Assembly: GCA_023657425.1 (NCBI GenBank)
Contig: JAGTJW010000002.1
Span: 548,431-612,430, forward strand
Source: Ideonella sp. WA131b
Lineage (GTDB): Bacteria > Pseudomonadota > Gammaproteobacteria > Burkholderiales > Burkholderiaceae_C
Reading direction: 5' to 3'
Length of the DNA: 64,000 nt
Shown here: piece by piece, positions 24,900-34,479 of the stretch
How the letters are laid out: each line of letters begins with the position of its first letter
Position numbering within the stretch: position 1 is the first letter of the stretch
The notes under the pieces: model-generated
What the model saw: the letters and a program-made list of their open reading frames with translations, nothing else
Database searches by the model: none
What the model was told of the DNA's origin: nothing
Made by a program: the position numbers and the translations under genes

Positions 24900-25144
24900 G
24901 TGATGTCAATGACTGACTGCTCTTCGCATTTTGCTGGGACGGCTTTGGGTCGTCAGCAGGTATAGCCCGCCAGCATCTGACCGACTGCAATCAGTCTGGT
25001 CCGGGTGCCCAACCCAAGAGCGGCGCCCCTCAACTCCTGCTAGGGCGCGGCCAGCCCTTGCACCCGTTGGCATCAATCCAGGCGGCGGCGCCAGGGGGCC
25101 CTGCCACCCAGAGTGCCCGCATCATCTGCTGACGCGCTCTTTTC

Positions 25145-25319
25145 CTACCCGGCCATCACCTCCAGATCGATCACCGCGTCAGCCATCGCCGTCAGCTCCG
25201 GCGTCTGCGACACGAAGAACTCCCGTGCATAGCCACCCAGCTCCAGCACGCGCCGCTTCATCGCCATGAACATGCGCTTGCGCTCCGGGTCCAGCGGCCC
25301 ATCGGTCTCGTCGGAGAAC
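25145..25319 (-). pseudogene. C-terminal fragment of SbcC-like ATPase, cut off by IS copy 1
   Basis: The minus strand encodes SDETDGPLDPERKRMFMAMK and about 35 further residues, ending at TAG (25145-25147). Joined to the fragment ending at 28764 (...YDTLF) it gives YDTLFSDETDGPLDPERKRM, a continuous Walker-B/D-loop region of an SMC/Rad50-type ATPase. The junction carries the 5-base duplication AGAAC (25315-25319). Confidence 0.85.
25315..25319. repeat. Target-site duplication of IS copy 1, left
   Basis: AGAAC here and AGAAC at 28764-28768 flank IS copy 1 exactly. Removing one copy and the IS restores the sbcC-like reading frame. Confidence 0.85.
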
Positions 25320-25435
25320 TGTGGGCGCCGGTGCGAACGTGTTGAGTTCTGGCCGGTTTCGAAATGCTGAGGGGATCGCGGAGGGAGTGGCGTGATGCCG
25401 GCGCTGACGCGGCACGCAGTGGATGCCGGCGTGCT

Positions 25436-26197
25436 TCAGATCTCGGCGTGTGACTGGCCGCGGTAGCTCTTGCCTTCGATCACGACGGTCTCGACGTGGT
25501 GCAGCAGCCTGTCCAGGAGTGCCGAGGCCAGGGTCGCGTCGTTGTTGAAGATCCCGGCCCATTGCTTGTACGGGCGATTCGTTGTCAACAGCGTGGTGCC
25601 GCGCTCGTAGCGGTGGCTGATGATCTGGAACAGGCAGTCGGCGCCGAACTTGTCGATGGGCAGGTAGCCCAGCTCGTCGATGCACAGCACCTCGGGCTTG
25701 ACGTAGGCTGCCAGCGCCCGCTTGAGGCCGCCGGCGGCCTGCGCGGTGGCCAGCGTGTTGATGATGTCGATGGCGCCGGTGAACAGCACCGAGTGCCCGC
25801 GCTGGCACGCTGCATAGCCCAGGGCCGTCATCAAGTGGCTCTTGCCCAGGCCGACGCCGGAGATGAACACCACGTTGGCGTGCCGGGCCACGAAGTCCAG
25901 GTGGAACAGGTTCTGTATCTGCGGCCGGTTGATCTTGGTGGGCCAGTTCCAGTCGAACTTGTCGATGGTCTTGAGCACGGGGAAGCGGGCCTGGCGGATG
26001 CAGCGCTGCACGCGTCGGTCCTCGCGCTGGGCGGCCTCGCCGTTGAGCAGCTCGGCGAAGTAGGCCAAGTGCGACCACTGCTTGTCGGCGGCGGCCTTGG
26101 CCAGTGGCTGGTAGTTCTCGCGCATGAACGGCAGGTTCAGCGCGGTGAGCTTGGCCTGCGCGGACAGGGCATCGGGGTGGGCGTGGCGTGCTCGCAT
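25436..26197 (-). CDS. istB: IstB-type transposition helper ATPase (IS copy 1)
   Basis: This 253-aa AAA+ ATPase helps IstA by selecting the target. Walker A is GVGLGKSH (residues 114-121), a departure from the usual GxxGxGKT/S because of Val and Leu. Walker B is CIDELGYLP and sensor 1 lies in LLTTNRPYKQW. The ATG at 26197 follows AAGGAGCGAC and lies 13 bases after the istA stop. Its product is identical to that of copy 2. Confidence 0.93.
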   Translation of the reverse strand: MRARHAHPDALSAQAKLTALNLPFMRENYQPLAKAAADKQWSHLAYFAELLNGEAAQREDRRVQRCIRQARFPVLKTIDKFDWNWPTKINRPQIQNLFHLDFVARHANVVFISGVGLGKSHLMTALGYAACQRGHSVLFTGAIDIINTLATAQAAGGLKRALAAYVKPEVLCIDELGYLPIDKFGADCLFQIISHRYERGTTLLTTNRPYKQWAGIFNNDATLASALLDRLLHHVETVVIEGKSYRGQSHAEI

Positions 26198-26210
26198 GGT
26201 TGTCGCTCCT

Positions 26211-27671
26211 TCACTCACGGTCGTAGATGGACAGGTCGGGCGCGGGGATCTCGATGTCGAGCAGGTCGGCACTGCGGGTGAGCTGCAGGGCGGCGGGCTC
26301 GGCCCCGATGCGCCGGCGCGCGGCCAGGATGTGGGCGATGTACTCGGCGCTGAAGGCCTGCAGCTCCAGACCGTCGTCGATGGCGCGCTCGACGGCCTCG
26401 CGGCCGTGCATCTCGGCCAGGGCGAGGATCTGGCGCAGGTGCACCCGGGCGTTCACACGCCGGGCCTCCAGGCCCTCGCGGTAGGCTTGGGCGCGCGGCG
26501 ACAGGGCCAGGAACTGCACCAGCAGGCGTTGCTCGCGGGCGCTCTTGCGCTGCTGGGCGAGTTGCTGGGCGTGCTCGGCAAGCTCGAAGTCCTTGTTGCG
26601 CTGCATGCTTCGCGCGTGGAGCGCGACGAGTTGGTCGTGGGCATAGATGCACAAGCGGTCGGCCCAGGCCTTCAGGGTCAGGCGTTGACCCACATGGCGC
26701 GAGGGCACGGAGTAGGTGTTGGAGTCCAGCGCGACGCGGAACTGCTTGTTGACGCTTGCCGTGCGCACGCGTGCGAGGTCGAACCCGACGGGGTTGAGCC
26801 GCTTGAGGCGGGCGCGCTCTTCCTCGAACATGTCCACGGGTCGGCGCTGGGTGGCGCCGTGCACGCGCACGTCGGCCACCGTGTCCACCCACAGCTGCGC
26901 GGCGGGCTGCACGGCGCTGAAGTCGATGAACTCCTGGCCGGCCAGGAAGTTCTTCTTCACGTAACCCACGCCGTTCTCCACGCGTCCCTTCTCCCAACCC
27001 GAAGCCACGTTGCAGGGGGTGATCTGGAAGCCCCAATGGCGCGAGAAGTCGAGGTACTTGGGGTTGAACACCGGCGCCTCACCGACCAGGCGCTTGAGCA
27101 CGGCGGACTTCAGGTTGTCGACCATCAGCCGCGCGGGCACTGAACCGAAGGCGGCGAAGGCGTTCTCGTGGCAGGCCAGGAAGAACTCCATCTCCTGCGA
27201 CACGGTGAACTCCAGGTACATGCGCCGGCTGTAGCACAGCACCATCACGAAGAAGCTCAGGCGCCGGCGCGTGTTGCCCACGGCGACGGTGCCGAACTCA
27301 CCCCAGTCGAGCTGCGCGCACTCGCCCGGCTCGAAGTCCAGCTTGAGGAAGGCCGGCCGCTGTCGCGGGCGGATGCGGTGCACGTAGTCCTTGACGATGG
27401 TGATGCCGCCGCCGTAGCCGGCCTCGAGCAGCCGCTGGTAGATCTGCTGGGCGCTGTACGGGTGGGCGTCGAGCCAGCGCACGATCTGGCCCTTGAAGGC
27501 GTCGAGCTTGCTGGCGCGCAGCACGGCCTTGCGCGCTCGGAACTGTTCGGCCTGCGCCCACCGGGCGACGGTGCGTACATCCAGGCCCAGCGCTCGCGCG
27601 GTCTGCGCCACCGTGAGTTGCTGGCGCACCAGGTGGTCACGGATGCGGCAGTAGGTCTCGTAGTCAACCAC
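26211..27671 (-). CDS. istA: IstA transposase (IS copy 1)
   Basis: This 486-aa IS21 transposase has an N-terminal helix-turn-helix (LTVAQTARALGLDVRTVARW). The DDE core comprises Asp122 (CAQLDWGEFG), Asp185 (LMVDNLKSA) and Glu232 (GRVENGVGYVKKNF). A Mu-type C-terminal domain follows (NKQFRVALDSNTYSVPSRHV). It starts with GTG at 27671 and overlaps the preceding accessory gene by 8 bases. Confidence 0.94.
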   Translation of the reverse strand: MVDYETYCRIRDHLVRQQLTVAQTARALGLDVRTVARWAQAEQFRARKAVLRASKLDAFKGQIVRWLDAHPYSAQQIYQRLLEAGYGGGITIVKDYVHRIRPRQRPAFLKLDFEPGECAQLDWGEFGTVAVGNTRRRLSFFVMVLCYSRRMYLEFTVSQEMEFFLACHENAFAAFGSVPARLMVDNLKSAVLKRLVGEAPVFNPKYLDFSRHWGFQITPCNVASGWEKGRVENGVGYVKKNFLAGQEFIDFSAVQPAAQLWVDTVADVRVHGATQRRPVDMFEEERARLKRLNPVGFDLARVRTASVNKQFRVALDSNTYSVPSRHVGQRLTLKAWADRLCIYAHDQLVALHARSMQRNKDFELAEHAQQLAQQRKSAREQRLLVQFLALSPRAQAYREGLEARRVNARVHLRQILALAEMHGREAVERAIDDGLELQAFSAEYIAHILAARRRIGAEPAALQLTRSADLLDIEIPAPDLSIYDRE

Positions 27672-28086
27672 GGCGCGCTCGAGCCTGCTGCAGCAGCGCG
27701 GCCAGGCTCACGGGCTGGCCGCCGGTGTTGGCCCCGGCAACGCCCGGTGGACGCGGCGCCGGGCGCTGCGCCGCCACGGTCCCCGGCAGGGCCAGCACCT
27801 GGTACAGCGGCGAGCGATAGGCGATGAGATCCAGCTCGATGAGCTGCTGGCGTGCCGCGGCGAACTGCTCGTCACTCAGGTGCAGCCGCCGGGCGAGCGT
27901 GGCCGAGCCGTAGTAGCTCAGGCCCTGGGCATCGGACACCGTGACCAGGAACAGGTACAGCGCCGCCGAGCGGGCCTCACAGCGGTCGATGAAGTGCTGC
28001 TGCACGAGCGCCTGGTCAACCCAGCTGAACTGCTCGGGGACCTGGCGCAGCCGCTCGGGCCGAAGTAGCTGCTTGATGGCCTTCAC
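27664..28086 (-). CDS. Winged-helix-like accessory protein of the IS (copy 1)
   Basis: This 140-aa protein starts with GTG and a GGGAGG ribosome-binding site. Its core (ALYLFLVTVSDAQGLSYYGS, then ATLARRLHLSDEQFAAARQQ and LIELDLIAYRSPLYQVLALP) has the spacing of a winged helix-turn-helix as in replication-initiator or DnaD-type proteins. The Pro/Ala tail is disordered. It overlaps the upstream zinc-ribbon gene by 71 bases in another frame and istA by 8 bases. Standard IS21 elements lack this gene; its role may be regulatory. Confidence 0.75.
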   Translation of the reverse strand: MKAIKQLLRPERLRQVPEQFSWVDQALVQQHFIDRCEARSAALYLFLVTVSDAQGLSYYGSATLARRLHLSDEQFAAARQQLIELDLIAYRSPLYQVLALPGTVAAQRPAPRPPGVAGANTGGQPVSLAALLQQARARRG

Positions 28087-28573
28087 CGCACCTCCCGTTG
28101 ATCACGTCGCGCCCAAGTTGTACGAGGCGCCGGGTGGTGCTGGCCATGTCATCTTGTAGCGCCGGCTGGAACAGATGGGCCACAAGCCCCGCCAGCAAAG
28201 GCGATTCGGCGATCAAGAGATCTTGTAACGCCACGGTCGGGGGCGCCCCGGGAGCCTCGACACGATTGGCCGATTCCTCAATCGAATCAGGCACTTGCAG
28301 CGGCAAGAGATCTTGTAACGCCCGCGGCGGGCGCACCCGGTCGCAGCTGTAGCCGGGATGCGCGGCGCGCCAAGCCTGGACGCGGGCGACGTGCACGGGG
28401 CCGCTGAAGTAGTCGCGGTTGGATGGCTTGGACAACCAGGCGGCCTGGCTGGCTGCCTTGCTCGCGCGCCGGCAATCGACGGCGCAGCAGTAGCGCTGAC
28501 GTTCACCGCTGCGATGGTCGGGGAGGAAAAACTCCCCGCACGACATGCACTTGCGCTGTCCCGCCTTGGCCAT
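28016..28573 (-). CDS. Zinc-ribbon accessory protein of the IS (copy 1)
   Basis: This 185-aa product starts MAKAGQRKCMSCGEFFLPDH after a GGGGAG site. The N-terminal zinc ribbon (CMSC...CCAVDC) is of the kind found in IS-associated and phage proteins. A basic region (RDYFSGPVHVARVQAWRAAH) and a tail with two LQDLL repeats and a third LQDD follow. The repeats are encoded by near-identical DNA (TTACAAGATCTCTTG twice), so the DNA itself may matter. The function is unknown. Confidence 0.75.
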   Translation of the reverse strand: MAKAGQRKCMSCGEFFLPDHRSGERQRYCCAVDCRRASKAASQAAWLSKPSNRDYFSGPVHVARVQAWRAAHPGYSCDRVRPPRALQDLLPLQVPDSIEESANRVEAPGAPPTVALQDLLIAESPLLAGLVAHLFQPALQDDMASTTRRLVQLGRDVINGRCGEGHQAATSARAAAPGPRAVQLG

Positions 28574-28763
28574 CGTCGCTCCCCAACGAACCCGTCGAGC
28601 GCGACAACCACCTCGAGCGAACACTCGTCGGCGCAGAGTCTGAAGAAGAAGGAGAACGGAGCTGAAGAAGACCGTCAGAGACGGTGATCCGAAGAAGACG
28701 GATCAGCAAGAACACGCACGTTCAGACCGGCTGAAAGAAGACAAATTCAAGCCGGCGCCCACA

Positions 28764-28768
28764 AGAAC
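28764..28768. repeat. Target-site duplication of IS copy 1, right
   Basis: AGAAC matches 25315-25319. Confidence 0.85.
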
Positions 28769-31063
28769 AGGGTGTCGTAGCGCCGCCCGGTGTTCTGCGC
28801 CAGGTACAGCGCCACGGCGCGCACCAGGCACTCGTTGATCCAGACCCGTTCGCCGCCACTCATTGCCGCGACGCTCTTGTCCTCGCCCGACTCCGCGTCG
28901 TAAACGCGGATGTCGAAACCCTCTCGCTGCTCTCCCTTGGCCGTCTCCTGCAAGGTCTCGATGGCCACCGTGAAGCGCCGGCCATAGCAGGCCAGCAGCA
29001 GGTCGTTCACCAGGCCTGACAAGGTCGGCCCTGCATCGTCGCTGGCCAGCGCGATCAGGCCGTCGTTGCCCATGCAACGGGCGAACAGCAGCCAGTTGGC
29101 AAGTTCCTGCTCCACGCGTGTCGTGCGCGACGCGGCCGCGTCGCGTCGGCGTTGATGCTCCGCCGCTTTAGCCGTCAGCGCTGCCAGGGCATGCGCGTCA
29201 CGGACTGCGGCCAGATGCGCCTGCTCCGCCTCGGCCACGCCACCTTGCGAGCGCTCAACCTCGGCCCGCGCACGAATGAGTTGCTCTGCGTCCATCGGCG
29301 CAGGCAGTGCCTCGATCGTGGACTGGAGTCGCTGTATCGAAGCCTGGGTCTGCCCTTCCTGAAAACACAGGCGCTCGGCAATCCGCAGGCGGCTGGCCAT
29401 GATCTGCTGGCGCTCGGCGGCCTCGGTCTCGGTATCGACCGCGATGCCCGCCGGTTCTGACCGGCCAGGAGCCACCGGCAGCGCGGCAAGTTCGTCCGCC
29501 GCGCCGCCAAGACCTGCTCGGGCCTGGGCCATTTCCGCATGGCGCGCCGCCAGCGCCGCATAGGCAGCCTGGCGAACCTGGGCTTGCCGCAGCCAGCGCT
29601 CGGCCCAGCTCAGATCCTGCGGTGCACCGAGGCTGGCGGTCACCGCTTCCTGTGAGGACTGGAGTAGAAGCCGAAGCCCTTCCCGCTCAGCGGCCAGTTT
29701 GCGGATGCGCTGCTGCGCGCTTGGCGCCAGCGCGGCAGCCTCGTGGGCGTCCGACAGCAGCTGGCATTGCCCCTGCATGGGCGTGCCGCTGCAGGGCACG
29801 CGGTTGCTCAGGGCCAGCCGGCGGTTCAGGTCTTCGGCCTGCAGGGCGGCCTGCCCCGCCTCACGTTCGAGCGATGACAGGCGCTGCTCGAGCCCGGCGA
29901 CGGCATCGCGCCGACGCGCGAGGGCCTCGACAGCGTCGCGCGCCGTCTGCACACACTGCTCGCGGCGACGCGCCACCTCGGTGGCCAACGGCAGCCGGCG
30001 GCCGGCACGGGCGACCGCAGCCTCATCCTGCAGCGCACGCTGCAAGGACAGGACGCGGGACTCCAGCCGTTGTCGCTGCGCCCTGACCTGCTCGCCCCGG
30101 CTGCGCGACACGCCGGTCGAGCCGTGCGAACTGGTCCGTGGCCTCCCGGTCTTGCGCGCGGAGGTCTTGCAGCGCGCGGTCACCAGCGGCACGGGCGCGG
30201 GTCAGCTCCTCCATCAACTGCGCGCGCCGGCTCTCGACGGCCTTTGCCTGCTGGTGATGGGCCAGCAAGGACGCTTCGCGGGATCGCGCCGACTCCAGCT
30301 GGCTCTGGGTTGCTTGCCGGCGGGTCTGCGCCGCCTGCATCCGCTCGTCCGCGCCACTCAATCGACGGGCCTCATCCGCCAACCGCTGCTGCTCGGCATC
30401 GAGGGCAGCCCCATCGGCCCGCAGCGCGGCCAGCGCCGCCTTCAGCTGCCGCGCCGTCTCTCCCGCCTTCTGGCCGAGCGCGCGGATGTCATCCTGCCCC
30501 AGCAGGTCGGCCAGCAGCGCCTTGATCTCACCGTTGCGATAGGCGCTGAGCTGCCGCTTGCCCTGGGCCGAGAAGACCGACGTGAAGAAGGTGTCCGCCG
30601 GCCCGCAGATGGCCTCGACGCATCGGGCATAGGTCTCGACCTTGCCGTCGGAGACGGTGCCATCGGGCAGCGCGGCGGGGCACCATGTGCCGGCGTCGTC
30701 CAGCGTCAGCAGGTAGGCCTCGGTCTTGCGGCGGCTCGCGGTGCGGCCGTTCATGCGGATGACCACCTGGGACCGGTAGCTGCGCCCGGCGTGCGCCCAG
30801 TGCAAGTCCTTCTCGTTCTCCGGCAGGCAGACCTGGTCGTAGTACGAGAAACCGCCCGGCCCGGCCTGCGCCGCCCGCGACGGCATGGTCAGGTAAGGGT
30901 GCAGGTTGTCCATCACCGTGGACTTGCCGCGGCCGTTGGCGCCAGCGATGGCGACCAGCGCGGCACCCTCGGCCAGCCGCTGCAGGTCGAGGGTCAGTTC
31001 GTCGAGCCCAAGGCCGTCGCGGATGCCCCGGAAGCCCCGGAGCCTGAGTGAAAGAGCTTGCAT
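28764..31063 (-). pseudogene. SbcC/Rad50-like ATPase, N-terminal and middle part (frameshift plus IS)
   Basis: The start at 31063 (MQALSLRLRGFRGIRDGLGL) leads into Walker A IAGANGRGKSTV (about residues 38-49), then long coiled coil with a hook-like CxxC-type turn (VPCSGTPMQGQC). The frame changes near 30095-30120: ...QFARLDRRV continues in another frame as SRSRGEQVRAQRQRLESRVL. The rest runs to the ABC signature region (MSGGERVWINECL) and YDTLF, where IS copy 1 interrupts. The protein would act with the upstream SbcD-like nuclease on DNA ends. It appears inactive here unless the frameshift is a sequencing error, and even then the IS removes Walker B. Confidence 0.88.
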
Positions 31064-31143
31064 GGGATGACTCCAGCGCCGCTGTGCGGCGCGGTGGGTG
31101 TTGCCGGAAGCGAGGCAAGCCTTGGCGCGGACCTGGCGCCGGT

Positions 31144-32499
31144 TCAGGCCGCCTCGAAGAGGTCCAGTCTCGGGCTCGCCGCGGCCGGGTCAAGGCCGCT
31201 CGGCGCAGCCGCATTCGGGCGCGCCGCGCTGCCATCGGGCGTCGCCAGCACTGACGCAACGATGTCCTCGGGCTCGGCGGTCGTCGCCCGCTCCAGGCAC
31301 TCCAGCAGCGGCGCCGCGTTGACCTCCGTGGCCTTGGCCCAGGCCCTTACCTTGTCGGCAAGGCTGACGAGCTGCGAGATGCCCGGTGCGCGGGTGCGCA
31401 CCACCGGCACGATCCGCCCTTCCAGTTGGACATCGGCGGCGCCGGACAGGGCGCGCTCGATGGCACCGCGATCCACCTCGTGCCGGTCCTCCTCGGCCAC
31501 GGTCCATCGGACCCGCACGCTGACGCCGGCCAGTTCCTGGGCGCGAACGGTCTCCCGCAGGTGGTCCAGATCGGGCCGGCCCTCGAAAACGATGTCCAGG
31601 GTCCGCCGCGCGGGTGTCGGCTCGAGGCGGCAGTCCACCCCGTCCGGTCCCACCTCCCACAACAGGAACCCTTTGTCGCCCTGCTCTCCATGGTGGAAGC
31701 GGCCAATGGACCCGGCGTAGGCGATGCTCTGGCGCCGGTCGCCCTGCCCTTGCGTCCAGGCCTGGTGCCGGTGGATGTGGCCGAGCAGGAAGGCCTGTGC
31801 CCCTGCGCTGAACAGCGCGCCGGTGGTGAACTCGTGGTCGAAACCGGCCATCGGTACACCGTGCTCGGTCAAGCAGCCGCAGACCGTGCCATGCGACACC
31901 GCGAGCGTCGGCACGCCGGCAGCTCGGGCCGCGCCATGGATGCCGGCGTAGCCCTGCAGCAGCAAGGCCAGTTGCTCGCCCTGGGCCTGAGCGGCGGCCG
32001 TGGCGCCCACCGATGCCGCCACGGCCGCTTTGTTGATCGAGGGGATGCAGGTGAACAGCACTCGAGCACCGGCAGGAACCTCGGGGAAACGCGGGCCTTC
32101 GGACGGCAGCCACAAGTCGGCGGCAGGCGCATCGGCCCCCGACATGTCCGGCGGCGACGAGTTCGCCATCAACGCGACTTGTCCGATCCGGTCCGCGACG
32201 AAGACCCGATGCCGGCTGCCCAGCATCCGGAACACCGACAGCGTGCCCGGCGGCTCGTGCGACCACGTGCCCTGCAGCATCAGCACCGGGCAATGGTCGG
32301 CCAGGCGGCGCACCTGCGTCAGCAGCCGCAGCGCCGCCGGTGCATGCAGGTCGAGCGCATGGTCGGTGGCATCCCCGGAGAGCACGGCGACGTCGACACC
32401 AAGTTCGATGGCGCGGTCCACCGCCGCCGCGAAGCAGCGGTCGGCCTCTTCGAGATGGCGCGGGCCGTAGTGCAGGTCAGACATGTGCGCCACGCGCAC
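31144..32499 (-). CDS. SbcD-like calcineurin-family nuclease
   Basis: This 451-aa metallophosphoesterase starts at a GTG (32499) giving MRVAHMSDLHYGPRHLEEAD. Metal motifs are DLH (residues 8-10), SGDATD, GTWSHE in place of GNHD/E, AVSHGT and GHIHRHQ. It is expected to pair with the adjacent Rad50-like ATPase to process DNA ends; its gene ends 80 bases before that ATPase starts. The upstream open frame to 32724 is not coding by its composition. The pair occurs with an RDF-like gene, which suggests element-borne DNA maintenance rather than the housekeeping SbcCD. Confidence 0.85.
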   Translation of the reverse strand: MRVAHMSDLHYGPRHLEEADRCFAAAVDRAIELGVDVAVLSGDATDHALDLHAPAALRLLTQVRRLADHCPVLMLQGTWSHEPPGTLSVFRMLGSRHRVFVADRIGQVALMANSSPPDMSGADAPAADLWLPSEGPRFPEVPAGARVLFTCIPSINKAAVAASVGATAAAQAQGEQLALLLQGYAGIHGAARAAGVPTLAVSHGTVCGCLTEHGVPMAGFDHEFTTGALFSAGAQAFLLGHIHRHQAWTQGQGDRRQSIAYAGSIGRFHHGEQGDKGFLLWEVGPDGVDCRLEPTPARRTLDIVFEGRPDLDHLRETVRAQELAGVSVRVRWTVAEEDRHEVDRGAIERALSGAADVQLEGRIVPVVRTRAPGISQLVSLADKVRAWAKATEVNAAPLLECLERATTAEPEDIVASVLATPDGSAARPNAAAPSGLDPAAASPRLDLFEAA

Positions 32500-32606
32500 C
32501 TGATGCGACTGGCGACCTGACGCGTGTCCATGCCGATGCCCTTCTGCGCAGCGTGAAACCTCCGTGCAGTGCACGCCGCTTCCGCCCTGACGGTGACCCT
32601 GCCGAC

Positions 32607-33938
32607 TCACGATGCCACCTGCTGCAGTTCGGCGTTGATCTTGTCGGCGTATCCCTGGGGATCGTTCCGAAAGCGCTCCAGCTCGCCAAAGGCCCGTTGC
32701 CGACCCTGCGGATTGAGCTTCCAACCGGGGCCCCAGCGCGTGGCCGCATAGCTTAGCCAGGTCTGGGCAGGCACGCCCATGGTCGCCAGTTGCGCCAGCA
32801 CATGCTCCAGCGTGGGCGGCTCATCTTGTCTGGACGATCTGCCAGGCTGCGGATCACCCGCCGCCGCAGGTTCGCCAGTGGGATCGGGCACAACCTCTGG
32901 CGTCGACGAAGCGCTCCCCCGTTGGCCCTGGAGCACGCGAGATGCGACATCGGCCTGCAGGAGCACAGTGTCCTGATCGTCCTGCTCGCGCATCAGCGTC
33001 GCCACGTCGACCGGCGCCTCCAGTTCGATGATCCATTGGGGCACCCTGGCAGGCCGCCCGTGGTCGTCGATGTGCACCACCTCCATCAACCGCTTGGTCA
33101 GGTAGAACGGCGTGCCCTGGCGGTCCAGGAAGCCGGCAAGCCGGCCACCCAGCAGGAACGCCACGGTCTCGAAAGTGCGGATCGCCGCATTCATCGCATA
33201 GAAGCTGCGCGTGTGCAGTTCGAAGGCGCTGATCGAGCGGATGCCGGGAACGAAGAACAGGAAGCGTCCGGTGAGGTTGCACTGCCGCTGCTGGTACTCG
33301 GGGCAGGACTCCGGCTGGCAGAGCCCGCCGTTGTCCTCGCGCGGGATCGCCTTGCGACCACCGAACAGGCGCACCGTGCGGCGCCCGGTCGCGTCCACCG
33401 GCACCGGCGCGTGCGTCATGCAGTGGCGCCATCGCTGACCGTCTGAACCAGGGGCTGAATACTCGGACCAGAAGCGCTTGTCCTGCGCACCCCAGGTGGC
33501 CAGTTCGTGCGGCATCACGCTTTGCCAGCGATCGGTCGGGAACACCACCGGAAAACGGTAGAGGCGCCGGCCGTCACCGCGGTCCTGCCCGTAAAGGTCA
33601 ATGATCTGCGTCGCCAGTTCCGGGTTCGGGAAGTCCTGCGCGCGGACGGTGAACCACGGCACATTGCGCGGAACGAGCGGTGTCTTGAGGTCGGGGCAGG
33701 CGTCGGCCAGGGCGCGCTCGATCTGGTCGAAGGAATGGCCCTGCGTCAGACCCTGCTCGTAGATCGCCTGCGCACGCGGCACCTCGGCAGCGCGGCGCGT
33801 CAGAACCTTGATGCCTGCGCGGATCTTGCCGCCGGTAGGTAGGCGGGGTACGCCCTGCCCCAGCAGGGTCGGCGCAATGGAGGGCCCGCCGTGCAGCACG
33901 ACGGCGGGTCGGGGGTCGGGGGATGGAGACGAGGCCAT
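32607..33938 (-). CDS. Probable recombination-directionality-factor-like protein
   Basis: This 443-aa protein has three parts: a fold beginning GQGVPRLPTGGKIRAGIKVL, a Cys-rich motif (GGLCQPESCPEYQQRQCNLT, three Cys in a likely metal site) followed by LTGRFLFFVPGIRSISAFEL, and a flexible Pro/Gly/Ser linker before a C-terminal helical domain. The middle resembles Gp3-like recombination directionality factors, sometimes annotated as hydrolase or metal-binding protein. It heads the leftward operon with SbcD/SbcC-like genes. No integrase is present in the window, so the element is incomplete or extends elsewhere. Confidence 0.6.
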   Translation of the reverse strand: MASSPSPDPRPAVVLHGGPSIAPTLLGQGVPRLPTGGKIRAGIKVLTRRAAEVPRAQAIYEQGLTQGHSFDQIERALADACPDLKTPLVPRNVPWFTVRAQDFPNPELATQIIDLYGQDRGDGRRLYRFPVVFPTDRWQSVMPHELATWGAQDKRFWSEYSAPGSDGQRWRHCMTHAPVPVDATGRRTVRLFGGRKAIPREDNGGLCQPESCPEYQQRQCNLTGRFLFFVPGIRSISAFELHTRSFYAMNAAIRTFETVAFLLGGRLAGFLDRQGTPFYLTKRLMEVVHIDDHGRPARVPQWIIELEAPVDVATLMREQDDQDTVLLQADVASRVLQGQRGSASSTPEVVPDPTGEPAAAGDPQPGRSSRQDEPPTLEHVLAQLATMGVPAQTWLSYAATRWGPGWKLNPQGRQRAFGELERFRNDPQGYADKINAELQQVAS

Positions 33939-34479
33939 CGGCGTTCCTCGGTGGACGTCGGGAGATTCCGACGAACCATCGTCTCGCGGCGAAGCTCGCT
34001 TTCAACCCCTGCCAGAGCAACCTCGCTGAACCGATCCACCCCCGAACGGCCGCTTGGCGCTACTGCTGTCGTTCATCTCGCGGTGACACGCACCTGCTTC
34101 CGACCCTCAGCCGCCCTTCGAGCTTCGACAAAGCTGCCCGCCGGCTCGGCCAACGTTCTTCGCGTCGCGCATCCGCATAGCGTCCGTTCGCGGACTTCAA
34201 CAATCGGTCCGTCCTCCGCGTGCCAACGCCTAGCGGCACACCAACCTAAATGCGCCAATGCGTAGAGACCCGCCAGACGACAGTGCTCCCCTGGGTGCAG
34301 CGTGTCCCAGGGCTAGTTCCGTGCGAATGTCGAACGGTCCGCTTGGTGCGCTACTCGGCCCCGGCCGGTGGCGCTAGTGCCGAAGCCTCATGAGAAACAA
34401 AACTTTCCGCATTGCGAAACGGCCGGAATTCAGCCGTTTCTCCGCGAACGCCGGGCGCCGCCAGGGACCTGGGATGCTC
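33939..34479. other. Non-coding interval upstream of RDF-like gene
   Basis: About 540 bases without a convincing gene. It must carry the promoter of the leftward RDF/SbcD/SbcC operon. Two degenerate copies of CGAACGG-CCGCTTGG-GCGCTACT lie near 34046 and 34332, and a hairpin lies at 34416-34440. It may contain the end of the mobile-element-like region, but no tRNA or att repeat is visible. Confidence 0.4.
34416..34440. terminator. Hairpin downstream of the DUF302 remnant
   Basis: GAAACGGC-CGGAATTCA-GCCGTTTC is a perfect 8-bp stem. It follows the stop of the leftward DUF302 remnant (34480) but lacks a clear T-run, so its terminator activity is uncertain. Confidence 0.4.

Larger units (their letters stand above)
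25320..28763 (-). mobile_element. IS21-family insertion sequence, copy 1 (3444 bp)
   Basis: The ends are TGTGGGCGCCGG and CCGGCGCCCACA, inverted repeats with the TG...CA termini of the IS21 family. The content, in transcription order, is a zinc-ribbon protein, a winged-helix-like protein, istA and istB. The length exceeds the usual 2-2.6 kb because of the two accessory genes. It is flanked by a 5-base duplication and inserted in the sbcC-like gene. All its reading frames are identical to those of copy 2 at 50096-53539, which is inverted relative to it. Confidence 0.95.

Noticed and set aside
24900..25144. Possible gene between the G3E GTPase and the sbcC fragment
   Set aside because: No start with a ribosome-binding site and no recognisable peptide; left as a convergent intergenic region.
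28503..28715. Short leftward frame at the IS end (also at 50144-50356)
   Set aside because: It runs through the GTCTTCTT repeat region and has no ribosome-binding site; probably terminal-repeat DNA, not a gene.
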